64,000 nt of DNA from Metarhizium brunneum. Taxonomy: Eukaryota > Ascomycota > Sordariomycetes > Hypocreales > Clavicipitaceae. The translations under genes and the position numbers were made by a program. The notes beneath the pieces are model-generated. The model was not told the DNA's origin. It searched no databases and was given only the letters and a program-made list of their open reading frames with translations. The DNA lies in contig NC_089425.1 in the NCBI RefSeq assembly GCF_013426205.1, forward strand, positions 2,108,001 through 2,172,000. Direction: 5' to 3'. Every line of letters begins with the position of its first letter. Within the stretch, counting starts at the first letter, position 1. This document shows, one piece after another, positions 46,966 to 59,500 of the stretch.

Positions 46966-48856
46966 TTATTCCTGAAAATGATGCTCGCTGAGGTTTAAAC
47001 GCAACACTTGGCAGCGACTTTCTATGCCATCAAAAATGCAGGTATTATCAATGGGAACATATTGGTTTGTGATGAGTTTGATCATCTCCTGGGAAACCAT
47101 GCCTCCAGTAATTGCAGCCGTATTATGAACTTCCCCCCGGTTCGACCGTATTACTTCTTGGGCTACCTGCAAAAGCCTGTTGTTTCCCGAAAGGCTCGGG
47201 ATTGAGCTCGCGACAAAATCCACAATCTCTTCGGCACTGTCCGTGGAGATGAGAGTGGAAGCACGAAGCGCAAGATATATGGAAATTAACGAAAGGGGCG
47301 TTTCAGGACCAGCTACTGCGGAAAGCTCATCGTTCAAGAGCTCATTTTCTGTGAATCAAATGAGTTGTCAGCACAAACAAGTACACCAATAGTCCGTCCT
47401 GCCGTCATCTGCTTGTACATACCGACGATCTTGGTGAGAGTTGGTGCATGCACCGAGCTTTGGACTAGCTTGATGAATTTCGCATTCTTGCAAAACAACT
47501 CTACCTCAGCCTGCGCAACACCTATACCACCCTCTAGGGTACGAACAGTACTCATTACTTCGCTAGCATCTTGCCGTGCTTTCGCCTTATATAGAGACTG
47601 AAGTTTGATGTATACTGCAGATTCAGCCTTCATATCGGGTATGCCTCCAGACAGTGGAAGTTGGTGGTGCTTTTCGTAGAATTGTTCAACGGCTTTTGCA
47701 ATGATCCAGAAGCTGTCACTTGACGAAATCTAGGACGATATTTCAGATTGAGGGGAAGCAACACAGGTACGATAGACTTACCTCTGTTGAATTGCCATAA
47801 TCAAAAATTTGTTTCAAGGAAGATGGTAGAGAAAATGGTGTAACGTGTTTCATCACCGCCGCAACAGCCTCTTCAAAATTTTCTTCTCCTCCCTCAGGAT
47901 TATTACGCCTGGCGCCGTTGGCCACCAAATTTCGGAATGCCAACTTATCGGAATATGCCAATGGTGGATTGCCTTGGTGTGCATCTTTCCATTCCTCGAG
48001 GCAATGAAGAAGAGTAGCAACCAGGGGCAAGTGGCCGTGATCATGATCGGTTTGGTCATCAATGTCCTTGGTTAGCTGGCTCACAAATGTAGACAGCTCT
48101 GGCCATGGATCTAGCAATCTCAAGTCCGCCGTTGCATCTTCATCTGGGTGAGTATCTACGACAGGGAGATGCGCCGGTAGCTTAAGTGTGAAGTATGAAT
48201 AGTAACCAACACTATGAACACTCAAGATTGGGATCTTTCGCCTCTCAGCATACGACTCGAGGAAGCAAACCAAGTCCTTCTGGAGAGATGAAGTATAGAG
48301 AATGATGGTGAATGGTTCCGACGAAGCTGTCAGCTTCTCAAGGTCAAAAGGATCCTGGTCGCAGATAGTCAGTACCGAAACATCGAAGCATGGTGTTCTA
48401 AAAAAAAGGAGACGTGAAGGCTAGAGGCTACGAACGTCTTCTTCTGGGAAGCAATTGCCTGAAACTTCGGGATTGAGCTCAACAAGATATTCGGCGCAAC
48501 AAAGAGCTCGAGACTTGCCTAAGCAAGCTTCATCGAGAAAAAAATTGACACCGAGGTCTGCTTCTTGAATAATGGCGTCGTCGGCTATAGTAAATTTTCC
48601 AATGCCTAGAGGTTGACTATCCGTTAATGAACTAATCGGCTTCCTGGAGCTACGGGATGTACAAACCAGGTAGAACCAAATTTTTGAGTGCCTCAATACC
48701 AACCGTTCCAGGGCCACTGTTGACAAGGAGGACGTTTGCAGACTCCAGGGCAGCTTGACCAGAGGCAGCCCAGAGCCGAAGCTGGCGGTCATACTTTCTT
48801 TCCTTTTCAGTCGGACCGTGTTGAAGCCCTCTAATCACGCTTCCCTCTTGAGACAT
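46966..48856 (-). CDS. ULA1: NEDD8-activating enzyme E1 regulatory subunit (APP-BP1/ULA1)
   Basis: Pairs with UBA3 to activate NEDD8/Rub1 for cullin modification. Exons 48856-48667, 48605-48436, 48354-47782, 47729-47423 and 47348-46966 give 540 residues. The N-terminus has [18 protein letters not shown]; the half Rossmann fold ([20 protein letters not shown]) lacks a catalytic Cys, as expected. Then [40 protein letters not shown], the helical domain, and C-terminal [19 protein letters not shown] with TCIFDGI. The second intron uses donor GTTCGT and the acceptor at 48355; a nearer TTTTTTTTAG would leave the frame wrong. Confidence 0.94.
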
Positions 48857-49686
48857 GCTGTCACGATGGTATCACAATGCAGAAGTAGGTTTGACGCGTG
48901 CACAGTTCGGCCTAGGTAGTTGAAGAGCACCAGACTTGGTCACAAAACCCGACAGCCACAGTAATCTGGACAAGCACACACTGTGGGGCGCCGACACTGT
49001 GCATCAAGTGCCTTAAGTACTCAGGTACTCCGTACTTTAGGTAACTACTTACTTAAGTACAAGTATACTAGTTGGTTCTCCGTCTGGTACATTGAGAAAT
49101 TACCTAAGTGAATGCGGGCAGTGGGCCGAAACAAAGCCTCACTACTACTAAGTACTGAAGTACTTAAGTAATTAGCGCAAGCAAGTATTTGGGTACCTAC
49201 CTAGGTACCTACTAACACGCAATATTACCTACCTCCTAGGTAGGCACTTACTCCTGGTGTTGAATAACATTGAAACCAAGTAGATATCTGCCTAGTAGAT
49301 ACCGACCTAGGTAGACTAGGTACCTTTTTATTGGTAACATGTTTGTAGGAACAGAAGATTGAACACGGGGCGCGATAGCGAACTTTGCTACATTTTTTTG
49401 TGTCAGCGCCGCCAAACAACTGCGAGTGTTAAAATATTAAATATTCTCGTGCCTCAGCTATTAGAACCTATATCTGGTCAATATAGCTACCTACTACCTA
49501 AGTAGGTAAGTAGGTAGGTATCTCGTAGACAACCAGCCAGAGTGGTATCAAAACACCCTCGGCTATCTCACCTCGCTTCCCCCCATACGTTAGCGGCCGT
49601 CGCGACCCGCCAGACAAGAGCACGCCTTAAAACCAACTTCTCTGCAAATTCATCCGTCCCCCTCCAGTGCCACACGTTTGACATAA
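48857..49686. other. Divergent region ULA1-SDR, repeat rich
   Basis: 830 bp between divergent starts. More than half is covered by CCTAGGTA/AAGTACTT palindromes (49011-49522), the densest block in the window. Promoters of both genes must lie here or within the repeats. Confidence 0.5.
49011..49522. repeat. Dense cluster of CCTAGGTA / AAGTACTT palindromes
   Basis: At least seven blocks, including TTAAGTACTCAGGTACTCC, AAGTACTTAAGTAAT, GGTACCTACCTAGGTACC, ACCTACCTCCTAGGTAGG, CCGACCTAGGTAGACTAGG and CTACCTAAGTAGGTAAGTAG, separated by 15-60 bp of ordinary AT-rich sequence. Confidence 0.85.
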
Positions 49687-50999
49687 ATGAGTCCTTTGCT
49701 TTCCATCGTTTGCAGACCCAATCCACTACCCACAGGGTTTGTCCGCTTATCAACACATGTGCCCTCGAACGTTTGTCTAAGCCAGCATCCGAATAACTAC
49801 CGCATACTCTCGGTTCGAACCATGGCTTCCGCTGCTGCTAAGCGTCTGGCTGGTAAGACAATACTCATTACAGGCGCCTCATCAGGCATTGGGCGATCTA
49901 CCGCTTTGGAATTCGCTCGCACTAGCCGAGACAATTTGCGCATCATCCTTACGGCTCGTCGCATTGACTCACTGAACGAACTGGCCTCTCAAATCACGCA
50001 AGAGGTTGGCCAGGGCGTCAAAGTACTCCCTGTGAAGCTTGATGTTAGCAATCCTGAAGATGTCCGTGGCTTCGTCGCAAATCTGCCTGAGGGATGGCGG
50101 GATATCAATATTCTCGTCAACAATGCGTAAGTGACCTATGGCCTTGGTCACCCCTTCGTCAATCCGTGGTCCCATGAAACGTATTTTCATGCACCATTAT
50201 TATCACAAATAAGGCATACAGACGTAAACCCCCATATATATTGGTTTTCTATTGGACGAATGGCTAATGAAATTTGCGGATATCTGTGTAGCGGCCTTGT
50301 GAAAGGTGTCGCACGTGCCCCTGACATTAATGAACAGGATGTAAATATCATGTTTGCAACCAATGTCACAGGGTTGATCAATATGACTCAAGCCATACTA
50401 CCGATATTTCAACAGCGTGCCAATGGTGGACAGGGCGATATCATCAACGTAGGGTCCATTGCAGGACGTGAACCGTATCCTGGAGGCTCCATTTACTGCG
50501 CGACCAAGGCTGCAGTTCGTAGCTTCACCGAGAGCTTACGAAAGGAGCTTATCGCGACTCGCATCAGAGTTATTGAGATAGATCCCGGCCAGGTCGAGAC
50601 GGTAAGTCCTCACGTATTGTGGAAATGCTTGGAACGTTCGATCACTCATCAGAAGTCTTTGGCAGGAGTTTTCACTTGTCAGGTTTGATGGCGACAAGGC
50701 GAAAGCCGATGCAGTATATGCGTGAGTTACACCTTCTTGTCTATGACGAAAGAGTCTCTCACACTTAACTTTGCCATGACAGTGGCTGCGAGCCTCTTAC
50801 ACCAGATGACATTGCAGAGGTGGTTGTTTTCACAGCCACACGCCGCGAAAACCTCGTTGTCGCTGACACTCTTGTGTTCCCTAATCATCAAGTAAGCCGC
50901 CATCACAATTGGCTTAAGCGATAAATACTGACATTGACTTCCTTTTCTTCTATCCAGGCATCGGCTCTCATCTTCCATAGGAAAAATGAAAGAACCTAG
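49687..50999 (+). CDS. Short-chain dehydrogenase/reductase (YMR226C-type NADP-dependent)
   Basis: Classical SDR resembling yeast YMR226C and bacterial YdfG, which oxidise 3-hydroxy acids and L-allo-threonine; substrate inferred. Exons 49687-50126, 50292-50601, 50666-50721, 50783-50891 and 50958-50999 give 318 residues. Motifs: cofactor loop [12 protein letters not shown] formed across the first intron, VGSIAG (Ser) and YCATK (Tyr/Lys), then DPGQVET. The first intron is 165 bp. The 45 residues before the second Met (49822) are basic with no Asp or Glu, suggesting a mitochondrial presequence; starting at 49822 gives a 273-residue protein of normal SDR size. Confidence 0.9.
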
Positions 51000-51710
51000 G
51001 ATATCGGCTAAAGCAGGTTATGAATCAGAGTAATAGAACACAAATATAGATGGACATTGAGCGTTCTATAGCTAGGATCTCCAGAACTTGACAAAATTTG
51101 AGTATGCTTGCGTCTAACTTGGGCAATATCATTTATTGTTGATAGCTGCTTGCTTGTTCACTCGTCATTTGGATTGGGTAACAGGACTCGACTGCAATCA
51201 TTCGATTTATAGAGCATTTTAATTTACATGTTCGAAAGTTTCTCTTGCTCCAAGCTCACGGCCGTTAAGGCGATAATCAAAAATGATCCGAGCTCGGGGC
51301 CTTCTACAATCAATGAAGTCCAATCTACCAGCGTTCCGTTAAGAATCCATTCTAGGTTGAATTAGATCCTTGCCATCACAAGTGATGGCACCGCTGGTTG
51401 TGTCAAAATGACGAGTTGCTTGTCATTAGGGCATGTCACGGTGGGCCTTTGATCAAAAGAACCTTAAGCTCAGGTGAGGGCGGAGGAGTCAAACACATCT
51501 GGAAAATAGTTTCATGCCCTCCTTATTGGGGGACGTCATGAATGTATGATCATAACATCATGAATAGTCGCCTGTAAAACCGGTAACTAAAACAAACAAG
51601 CCATATTGGGAACGCCGCGCTGAGAAAGTAGAGCAACATATTCGAAATCGCGGCAACGAAGTCGCGAACGCCAGCGAGAGTACACTAGTACAAGTGAATT
51701 TGAGGAGCCC
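51000..51710. other. Convergent intergenic region SDR-PRS
   Basis: 711 bp between stops. No repeat array and no ORF I would support. Confidence 0.4.
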
Positions 51711-53337
51711 TCAGTCCCCGGTGTGCTGGAAGAGTGGTGAAATCGACTCGCCGTAATGATTACGCCGAATAGCTTCCGACAAGAGGAATGACAAGTCCAG
51801 GACGACGAGCTTGTTGATATTCCTCGCCCGATCCTGATTAATAGGGAAGCTGTTTGTGACAAGTATCGTATCGATGCACTCGCATCCTTGGAGTTGCTCA
51901 AGACAGTCTGCGCCAAAAACACCATGTGTGGCGATACAGAAGACCTTTTTAGCACCTCCTTTCTTCACTACCGTCTCAGCTGCGGCAATCCAAGAGCCCG
52001 GTTTGTCTATCATATCGTCTACGATAAACACGGTGCGGTTCCTCACATTGCCCACCAAGGTAATCATGTGTTCGGCTTTGGTGTCTTGAAACGCGTTGTC
52101 CTCCTCGTCGGAACTTGCAGCTGGGTCGCCACCACCGCCTAGAATCTGTCCTTCTGGGACGAAAAAGGAGGAAGCGTGGGACATTGTCATGGGATCTTCC
52201 TCTTGTAAACTATTCCCGGCAGTCGATACGGCAGGAGAATTGAAGTCATCTTCTACAACATGACCTCTGATTAAACGGCCATGTATGACCTCTTGGGCCC
52301 GGCGGTCGTCAAAAACCTGCTCCTGGTTCAGGGGTAAATCAGGCGTACTGCGAGAGGCTAGGGAGCAGCCATCACTAGATGCCTTCTTCTGCCCCTCTGG
52401 TGGTGTCATCTTCGAATCACCACGACGGGTGGGAGAGCCAGTAGAATCAGCCAGAGGCGCCCGAGGCTTTTGTGTGGATTTATATCGTGCGTCGCCTGCC
52501 ACGCCGTCTTCATTAGGAGGGGACAGGTCACTCCCCGCTGAGGTTTCAAGTGCAGACTGTCTATCAAGCCCATCAAGATGATTCATGATCATGCTTGCTG
52601 TCATATTGGTGCCTCTTCTTCGGTCGGTCGTTACCATTCCGAAATTGAGCTTCAAGGCATCAGCGAGTGAAGTCACTCGCTTGGTTCCTCCGGCATTCTT
52701 CGACACCACGACTGCTTCTCGCCAATTGTCAACATTGCGTCGAATCCATTTCGCAATTATAGGTTCGGCATGAAGATTGTCCACTGGACACTTGAAAAAC
52801 CCTTGCATTTGTGAAGCATGTAAATCCACGGTAATCACATGCTTAACTCCAGCCACGCCAAGCAAGTTGGCGAGCATCCGGGCGGTGATGGCGCCACGAT
52901 GGGCTTTCTTTTTCGATTGCCGGCTATATGGAAAGTATGGTAGAACAGCTAATACGTATTAGTCTGAGTGCCAGTTAGTCTCGGGGCTTGACCAACCTGT
53001 GATTTTGTTCGCGGATCCGCCTTTACAAGCTGAGATCATGATGAGCAATTCCATGATGGAATCATTAATTTTCGGGCTTCCTGACTGGACCACGAATACG
53101 TCCTTCTCTCGCACGCTTGTCAAGATTCTGACACTTGTCTCCCCCTTGAACGTGTTAGCCGGCACCGGCACGTCTATAGGGAAGTCGTATAGTGGACGGG
53201 AAAAGCAAGAGCTATGGGAATCTCACATTGGAGAATTGTGTTAGTTCCGCATCAGCGGGAGTCATGCCAAGGTTCTCGCATATTTGACCAGTGAGGACTG
53301 GACACGAATTACCAGCGAAAATAAGTGTGTTGCGCAT
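51711..53337 (-). CDS. Ribose-phosphate pyrophosphokinase subunit, Prs1/Prs5 type with insertion
   Basis: PRPP synthetase family, making the precursor of nucleotides, His and Trp. Exons 53337-53227, 53144-52997 and 52948-51711 give 498 residues, far above the roughly 320 of a plain enzyme. Conserved parts: [45 protein letters not shown]. After TTDRRR (near 195) about 180 low-complexity residues are inserted before [11 protein letters not shown]. The PRPP loop reads [11 protein letters not shown] instead of the canonical DTAGT ending. Yeast Prs1 and Prs5 also carry inserts and altered loops, so this is probably a non-autonomous subunit of a heteromer. A T-rich tract (53403-53413) lies in the leader. 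Confidence 0.9.
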
Positions 53338-54269
53338 TGCTCGAAAGTACCTAACCACTGCGGAGATGAAGGCAGGTAGGAGATGAGGTTCACGATCCCA
53401 GGTTTTTTTTTTTTGTCGTCCCCAGGGCAAACCACTGTGGAATACAGTGCAAGCTGACATGGAGACCAAGTGGCGGAGTCGCGCACAGGGCTCTTGGGAT
53501 GCACCTAGAGCGTACAGTGCGCAGGACAGTGCACCTCGGACGGCCCGCCAAATTTTCGTAGGTAACCAATGGCTGGCCAAAGTCGAACCGGTCTAGTCGC
53601 TGCGTCTCGTCCAATCCACTACGTGTAATGCCTAGTTCAGGTTAAAGCCTTCCAGCGCAGAGGGTCAATGGATATATCATATTCCAAAGTACGATCTTAG
53701 GAGAATGAAGATTATTCTCAAGTACGACTGAATGAATGTGTCCGTCTATGCTTGGTCGGTGCGTGCCCTCGAGGCAAGGAGTAAACATTCATGTTCCTTA
53801 CGCTGCGAAAGTTCAAATTGGTACAGATCGACCCGCATATGTCAATTTCCCGCAAGTCTACTAGGTATTCAACGCGCTTGCTATACGCTATTGAGTATCA
53901 CGTAGCTAGCAAACTACCACGCACGAGGTAGTGTTTATGAGGAATCTTGTGTATTTGGCATTCCAATGGAGTACTCCGAATTTGTATCTAGAAATACTAA
54001 CAACGTCTACTTAGATACCTACCTAGGTACCCAGGTAGGCTGTCGACCAACTGCGGACAAACAGCACTTGTGCAGCCAGACACATCATCTGACGTCTCAC
54101 AAACCAAGCGAATACCTGTTCTTAGGATTTCCAGACCCCCTGCGTATAGATCCCATGAATACCTGCATCCAGGCAAGGGCCTAGTTAATCATCTGGGTAC
54201 CTGTCCGTAAGCCGCTTGAGCGATATACGTTTGATACAAAGCATTAGTTCACTCACTACCATCTTCATA
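53338..54269. promoter_or_regulatory. Divergent region between PRS and Asteroid-like genes
   Basis: About 0.9 kb. The frame of PRS is open upstream of its ATG for 81 codons on the minus strand, but the sequence is not family-like. A small CCTAGGTACC array lies at 54013-54037. Confidence 0.45.
54013..54037. repeat. Short CCTAGGTA array
   Basis: Single block TACCTACCTAGGTACCCAGG upstream of the Asteroid-like gene, same class as the longer arrays. Confidence 0.75.
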
Positions 54270-56117
54270 ATGGGTATCTCGCACTTATATACTACTCTAC
54301 GGCCACTAGCCACTTGGGCCGCTCTTGAAGATGAGGCTGTGGTCATAGATGGTCCTGCGCTTGCATACCACAGTCTTCATATTTGTAGAGCAGGTGGTAT
54401 CAGACAGCCATCATATGCTCTTCTCAATCGCGTCACTATATCTTGGCTTGAGTCGCTTTGCCGGCACAACGTGCTCATGTAAGTGAGTACCCGAGATGCA
54501 TATTCCCCCCCAACTGGAACCGGTATATACTGCAGCGGCTGTCTGACATACTTGAGCAGAAGAAAATTATATTTTGATGGCTTTCTACCTCGAGCAAAGC
54601 TACAAGTTCGCATGGGCAGGATGATGAGGGCTACTACGCGACTGAATCGCCTCTACGTCTCACACCTCCAGGGATGTCCAGTATCATGCCTTGCAGCGGA
54701 TGATATTGAAGCAGATGTTGATATCTACAGATCAGGAGGGGCGGATGTATGCCCTCTGACAGATCCTTGCTTTCTGGTGCCGGCCGTGTTGAATTGTCTC
54801 AGAGAATCTACTCAATACCGGAAGATAACGGAGGTTGTGCCAGGTGAAGCCGACCACTTTTGCGCAGCTAATGTCTCAAAGTACGGTGGTGTCTTGATCA
54901 CGTCTGACTCTGATTTGCTTGTACACAATCTTGGGGAAGGACAAGTCGCTTTCTTCCGAGACTTACACGCCGAATCCGGACACTGCTTCAAGTTTCTAAG
55001 CTTTGCACCCAGGCAGATATTTGACAAGGTTGGCTTGGCGTACCCCGAAAAAGCAATACAACTGGCATATGAACGCAAAATGGTCCCTCAGGCAACTCTT
55101 TCACGATTAATCGATATTTGCTCGAAACCAGCACCACTATCTGCTGATTATATTGAATTTGTAGAAAACTATACTACATCTGAGGAAGTTGTTTGCTTGC
55201 AGAAAGTTGGATTGGAAGTACCTAATCTGAACGATTTGGATCCCAGAGTGTCTGAGCTTGTCCTGGAATTTTACTCAAGACGCTCCGGCATGTCTATGAA
55301 CTCCTCGATCAGGATGTTTCTGCCTCCGTTGACGGAATGTCCAGGTCTGAGAAGCGCCTGGGACAAAAGCACCCCAATACGTCAACTTGCATATTCTATT
55401 GGAAGCCATATTCTTCCTCGAAATGACGGATGCCTTCAAGTTCGGGAATTTAGGCGGGTCGAGAGCATCTCGCATGCTGGTCGTCAAGTAAGGCTTTTGC
55501 CTACCAATCTCATGCGAGAGTATTTGGACGATATTTTATCATGCGCAGAGTGTTGCGGGGCTGATATCCAGCGTGATGGTATTAAATTTTGGGTTTTTTT
55601 GGCAATGGCTCTGGACAAGTTGGAATCCATTCGGAAAGGGGAAGAAACGCTCACGGAGACTATTGACAAATACTTTGTCGGCCTGACCGCAAAATCGGGG
55701 GATACCAGTGTGGCATGGGGTATTGTCCACATTGCAGCACAGATGCAGGGGACGCTGTACTCACTTCGCGTCCTTCAGCAAATGTTACGCTCGGTATTCA
55801 GTCCCGAAATAGATGAAGCCCTTCCAGAGGTTACAGGACTATACACAATGCTGTCCGAATTGATACCCGTGGAACTCTACCCTTGTACAACTGATCTCCT
55901 TAGAATCGCACGAGAACTTCAGAAAAGCAGATCACTGTATGCCCTCGATGCATTTTTGACTAAAAAGTTCTGCGGGAATGAATCTCTTGACAACGAGGGT
56001 GAGGAGATCGAATCAACTCTGACTGATGACTCCGAGTCCGCTTTGTCTGCTAAGAGCGGCACAAACACGAACAACGATGAGAATAATCCCTTTAGCGTTT
56101 TGAGCTTGGAAGGTTAG
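54270..56117 (+). CDS. Asteroid-type XPG/FEN-like protein
   Basis: Asteroid-domain relative of FEN1/XPG nucleases; function in fungi is unknown to me. Exons 54270-54478 and 54560-56117 give 588 residues. The N-terminus MGISHLYTTLRPLA and VVIDGPALAYHSLH match the XPG-N region. The XPG-I-like part has VVPGEADHFCA and GVLITSDSDLLVHNLG with the acidic residues of the metal site. The rest is helical with no recognised motif, and the tail is acidic and Asn/Ser-rich. The 81-bp intron (GTAAGT...GAGCAG) restores VLIRKLYFDGFLPRAK. The start is at the conserved MGI; an in-frame ATG at 54216 adds 18 residues. Confidence 0.85.
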
Positions 56118-56584
56118 AAGAAAGCTAGGTCAGTACGGATGGTCATAAAAGAACAAAAGATTGCTGCAAAACTTGAAAGCAATTCATCAGAGAGAGATTA
56201 TATGAAGACGCGCGGTTGGTGTTTACGCACTCATAGACTACTAGTATTTTATCATCCCTTAAAGCTACCCCTGATGTCAAGCGAATATGTTTATGTTAAA
56301 GAGCCAACGAGGCTTTCTGAAGTCGCTTAGCGTAGAACAATTGAGGGCCACCATCTGCTCACGTTCTGTAGCCTCTAAGAGGATCCCCATTCCCAATACT
56401 GGGTGTCGCCGAAAACAGAAAGGCGCTGCATCCAAAGTGAATGAAATGAAACGAAAAAAGCTTTGCAATTGCAAGGCGCAATGTCTTATCCAAGCATTCT
56501 ATACCTTGTATAATTTCGGGGTATATTAATACTGTAGCGGAATAACATTACTTTGAGATAAGGTAGCTCTAGGCAGGCAATGGC
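56118..56584. other. Convergent intergenic region Asteroid-Cid1-like
   Basis: 467 bp between two stops. Nothing beyond probable 3' UTRs. Confidence 0.4.
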
Positions 56585-59500
56585 TCAAAACTGGGCTTGC
56601 ATCCATTGGTCTTGAGGACCATGAATATCTTCCAAGAGTCTCATGAAGGATTGGTGATCGTCCGTAGCTTCGGTGGCATCTTCTAGCAAGTTTTCGCTCC
56701 AGCCTTCGCACCCAGCTGTCTTAATAAGCCGCCAGGCTCGCCGAAATTCGTCGCGAATTGATACAATGCCACTGTGTGTCACAGTTCGAGCGACATTATG
56801 ATCTAATTCGAAAGGATCCTCAATGGCAAGTAAATACCTGTGCCTGACTTCTCTCACTTGTCCGTGCTTTCTGTTCGTCACTGAAGGATGGGTTGTCTTC
56901 GGTCCAGCTGAGTCTGAGCACGCAGTCTTTGGTGACAAAAGCTCTTCCCCGCAGTATTTCATCGCATCACCGGTAGGGATTTGGCATTCATACACTGTTT
57001 TAGCCCCGGTCCAGCCCTTTTCTTGCTTCGTCACGAGGCCACCAAAGGTACGAATGCTAATTACGTCCCTTCTCCAACAGAATCCCTTGCCAAACCCGCG
57101 ACTCAATGGCCCATTTTGAGCATAGTATTCGAAGAAACCCCGAAGCAGCTGGCCAATACTTTCGGTGTTTTGGTTGAGCTGGTGACCGCTTGCAAGATGC
57201 ATGATTTCGTTCTCATTACGCCAGAACTCGACGTTATATCCCTGACACGTTGGCACATTCGGGCTGCTGGAAGGGGAAGAAAGTGTGGCCATGGGAGGGG
57301 TGAGCTGCTGGAGATTGGGGCACACAAATGGCTTTGCAATGTTGACAAGATAGTGCAACACCATTAACACATAGCCATAGCTTCCCAATGTGCCACGGTA
57401 TCCAGAGTTTATCCCGCGAACTTTAGCCCACCTTTTGACGAACAAGACCATGGGTCGAACTCGGGAGTCTGTAAGGGAGTAGCAACGGAGCAGCAAAGTG
57501 TTTTGGAGAGCGAGGTGTGCCGAGAAATTGATATCACATTGAACTCCGACTCCACCAGATGGAAATTCCAGGGCATCTCGGTATTTGTTCCGTGATTGTT
57601 TGTCTGCCAACTTATGGGGATCCCGGAGGAGCCGTATAGAGGAAAGCAATGGCAACGTAACCTGTGTTACTGGAATAATGAATCTAGCAATTTGCTGATC
57701 CCCAGTAACCTTGACCAGTGGTGTTCGCAATATTTTGATGTAGTCTTTGATAACTCCAGTAAGCCTTTCGTCATAAAAATTGTTATCAGTCGCCATTTCG
57801 AGTTTGTAGGCAAGATCTAAGCACTTGTGTTTCTGTCCCAGCTCCTCAAGATCCATCGGTTGCTGGGATTGATTTGAGAGACTCATCATTTCCCCACGAA
57901 TTTTGTCGTCATTGATTCCTGCAATGTACCGCAGCGCAACCTCTTTCAGCGCTAAATCTGACGTGTTCATATCCATCTTGACAAGGCTATCTGCGATGAC
58001 TCGTGCTCGGGAGTGATACGGTGCTGGGGATTCATGTACATCTTGCTTTAGTCGACACAGCTGGACTAGTGGTAGCCGCTTCATCCTCTCGAATGCAAAA
58101 TGCAGATCTCGGTTATAAGCAAGGGGGTTAGCTCCAAAATCTGTTCTCTGCTGGATATCCCTCCAAGTACTCATGGCCTCCATAGACTGCGCATCTGAAT
58201 CACAGATGAGCGTTTTCGAAGACCAATTTTCCCACACCAAACATATCTGCTCGCCTTCTGCCTGGTCACAAATCCCCGCAAGAGATCGATAGCCTGTCGC
58301 TGACCAAGATGTCCCGAACGACAATGAGGGACACGATTCCAATCGGCATCGAAGCTCCGGGTTGCATAATCCATGCACAAACGCCTGACAGACCTTTTTG
58401 AGAGTCACCCATTCCATATCAGAGAATTCATGATAATTGGATGCTGTAACATCACGACCCCCAGCTCTTCTCAATACCCTCTTAGCCAAGGCATAATGCA
58501 TTCGAAGTGAGCTTTGAGCATTTTGTTTCAACTGGAAGCGCTCGTCTCCTCCACCATTATCCCTCGCCGGAGATCCAAACTCTACCGGTGGCGCAGACTC
58601 AGTCCCGTGGCTGCCCGTCGTCAGGTTGCCGGCATTCTCGTTAGCTTTTGAGTCTGGCTCATATTCCTCTGGGTCTTCTGAAGCATCTGCATCCCCTGTA
58701 CCGTGTTCCCATTTCAGTCGTTCCAAAAGCAACGCGTGGCGTAGCTCTTCGGGTGGGTTTTCACACAGCTTGATAATTGGGACTCTTGTCCGACTGAGTA
58801 GCCTGGCGCCAAGTCCCGCGTCCAGGAATGCTTTCTCCAGCATCCGTGGTATCATCGACCCTGCCACGTCCGGTTGCATGCTGGAAAAAGGAGAAAATAG
58901 TCCCAGGTCCATATCTGAGGCTTTTGTAGCGAATCCGGATGACAAACTTCCAAAGCATTTGAGCTCAACAGACGAACTTGGAAAGTAATGCGAGCCCATG
59001 GTGTTCTGTTCAAAATCAGAAATGGTTGTCTGACAAATTCTTTCAACCCTTTGTCTGAAGGTCTCTTTTTGAGCAATTTCATCTCTTTCTATTTCAGAAC
59101 TGCGAACGACTTCGTGGCAAAGTCTATCAAGTAAAGCAGTTTGGGCAGCGACATCTTCCTGATCGAAATACTGTCGATGACTGGCATGGTGATGGGTTTG
59201 TACGTAATTGGGACTCTGAGGGGGAAATGATTGTTGACGCCAGCTAGACGTCTGAGAACGCTCAATTTGAGGCCCGCAGAAGTCTGGCGATCCTGAAAAC
59301 TGCGAAATAGTGCAATTGTTTGCTTCTGCAATTCTTGGTCTCGGCTCTGGGCGAATACCTTGCTGCCTTATGTCGTTATTTGCATAAGAGTTATATGTGT
59401 CTCGATCTATACCGAGAGGACGGAAGACGCGGCTGCTATAGCTTGCGTCAGGCATCGCGGGGGTTTGATTCAAAGACTGCCATTGCGAAACCAAAGCAAC

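Noticed and set aside
49011..49522. Regular short repeats considered as a CRISPR-like array
   Set aside because: Units are palindromic variants of CCTAGGTA with irregular spacing and no unique spacers, in a eukaryotic genome with introns.
53338..53580. N-terminal extension of the PRS subunit in the open upstream frame
   Set aside because: The added residues are not family-like, cross a T-rich leader tract, and the usual [13 protein letters not shown] start lies at 53337.
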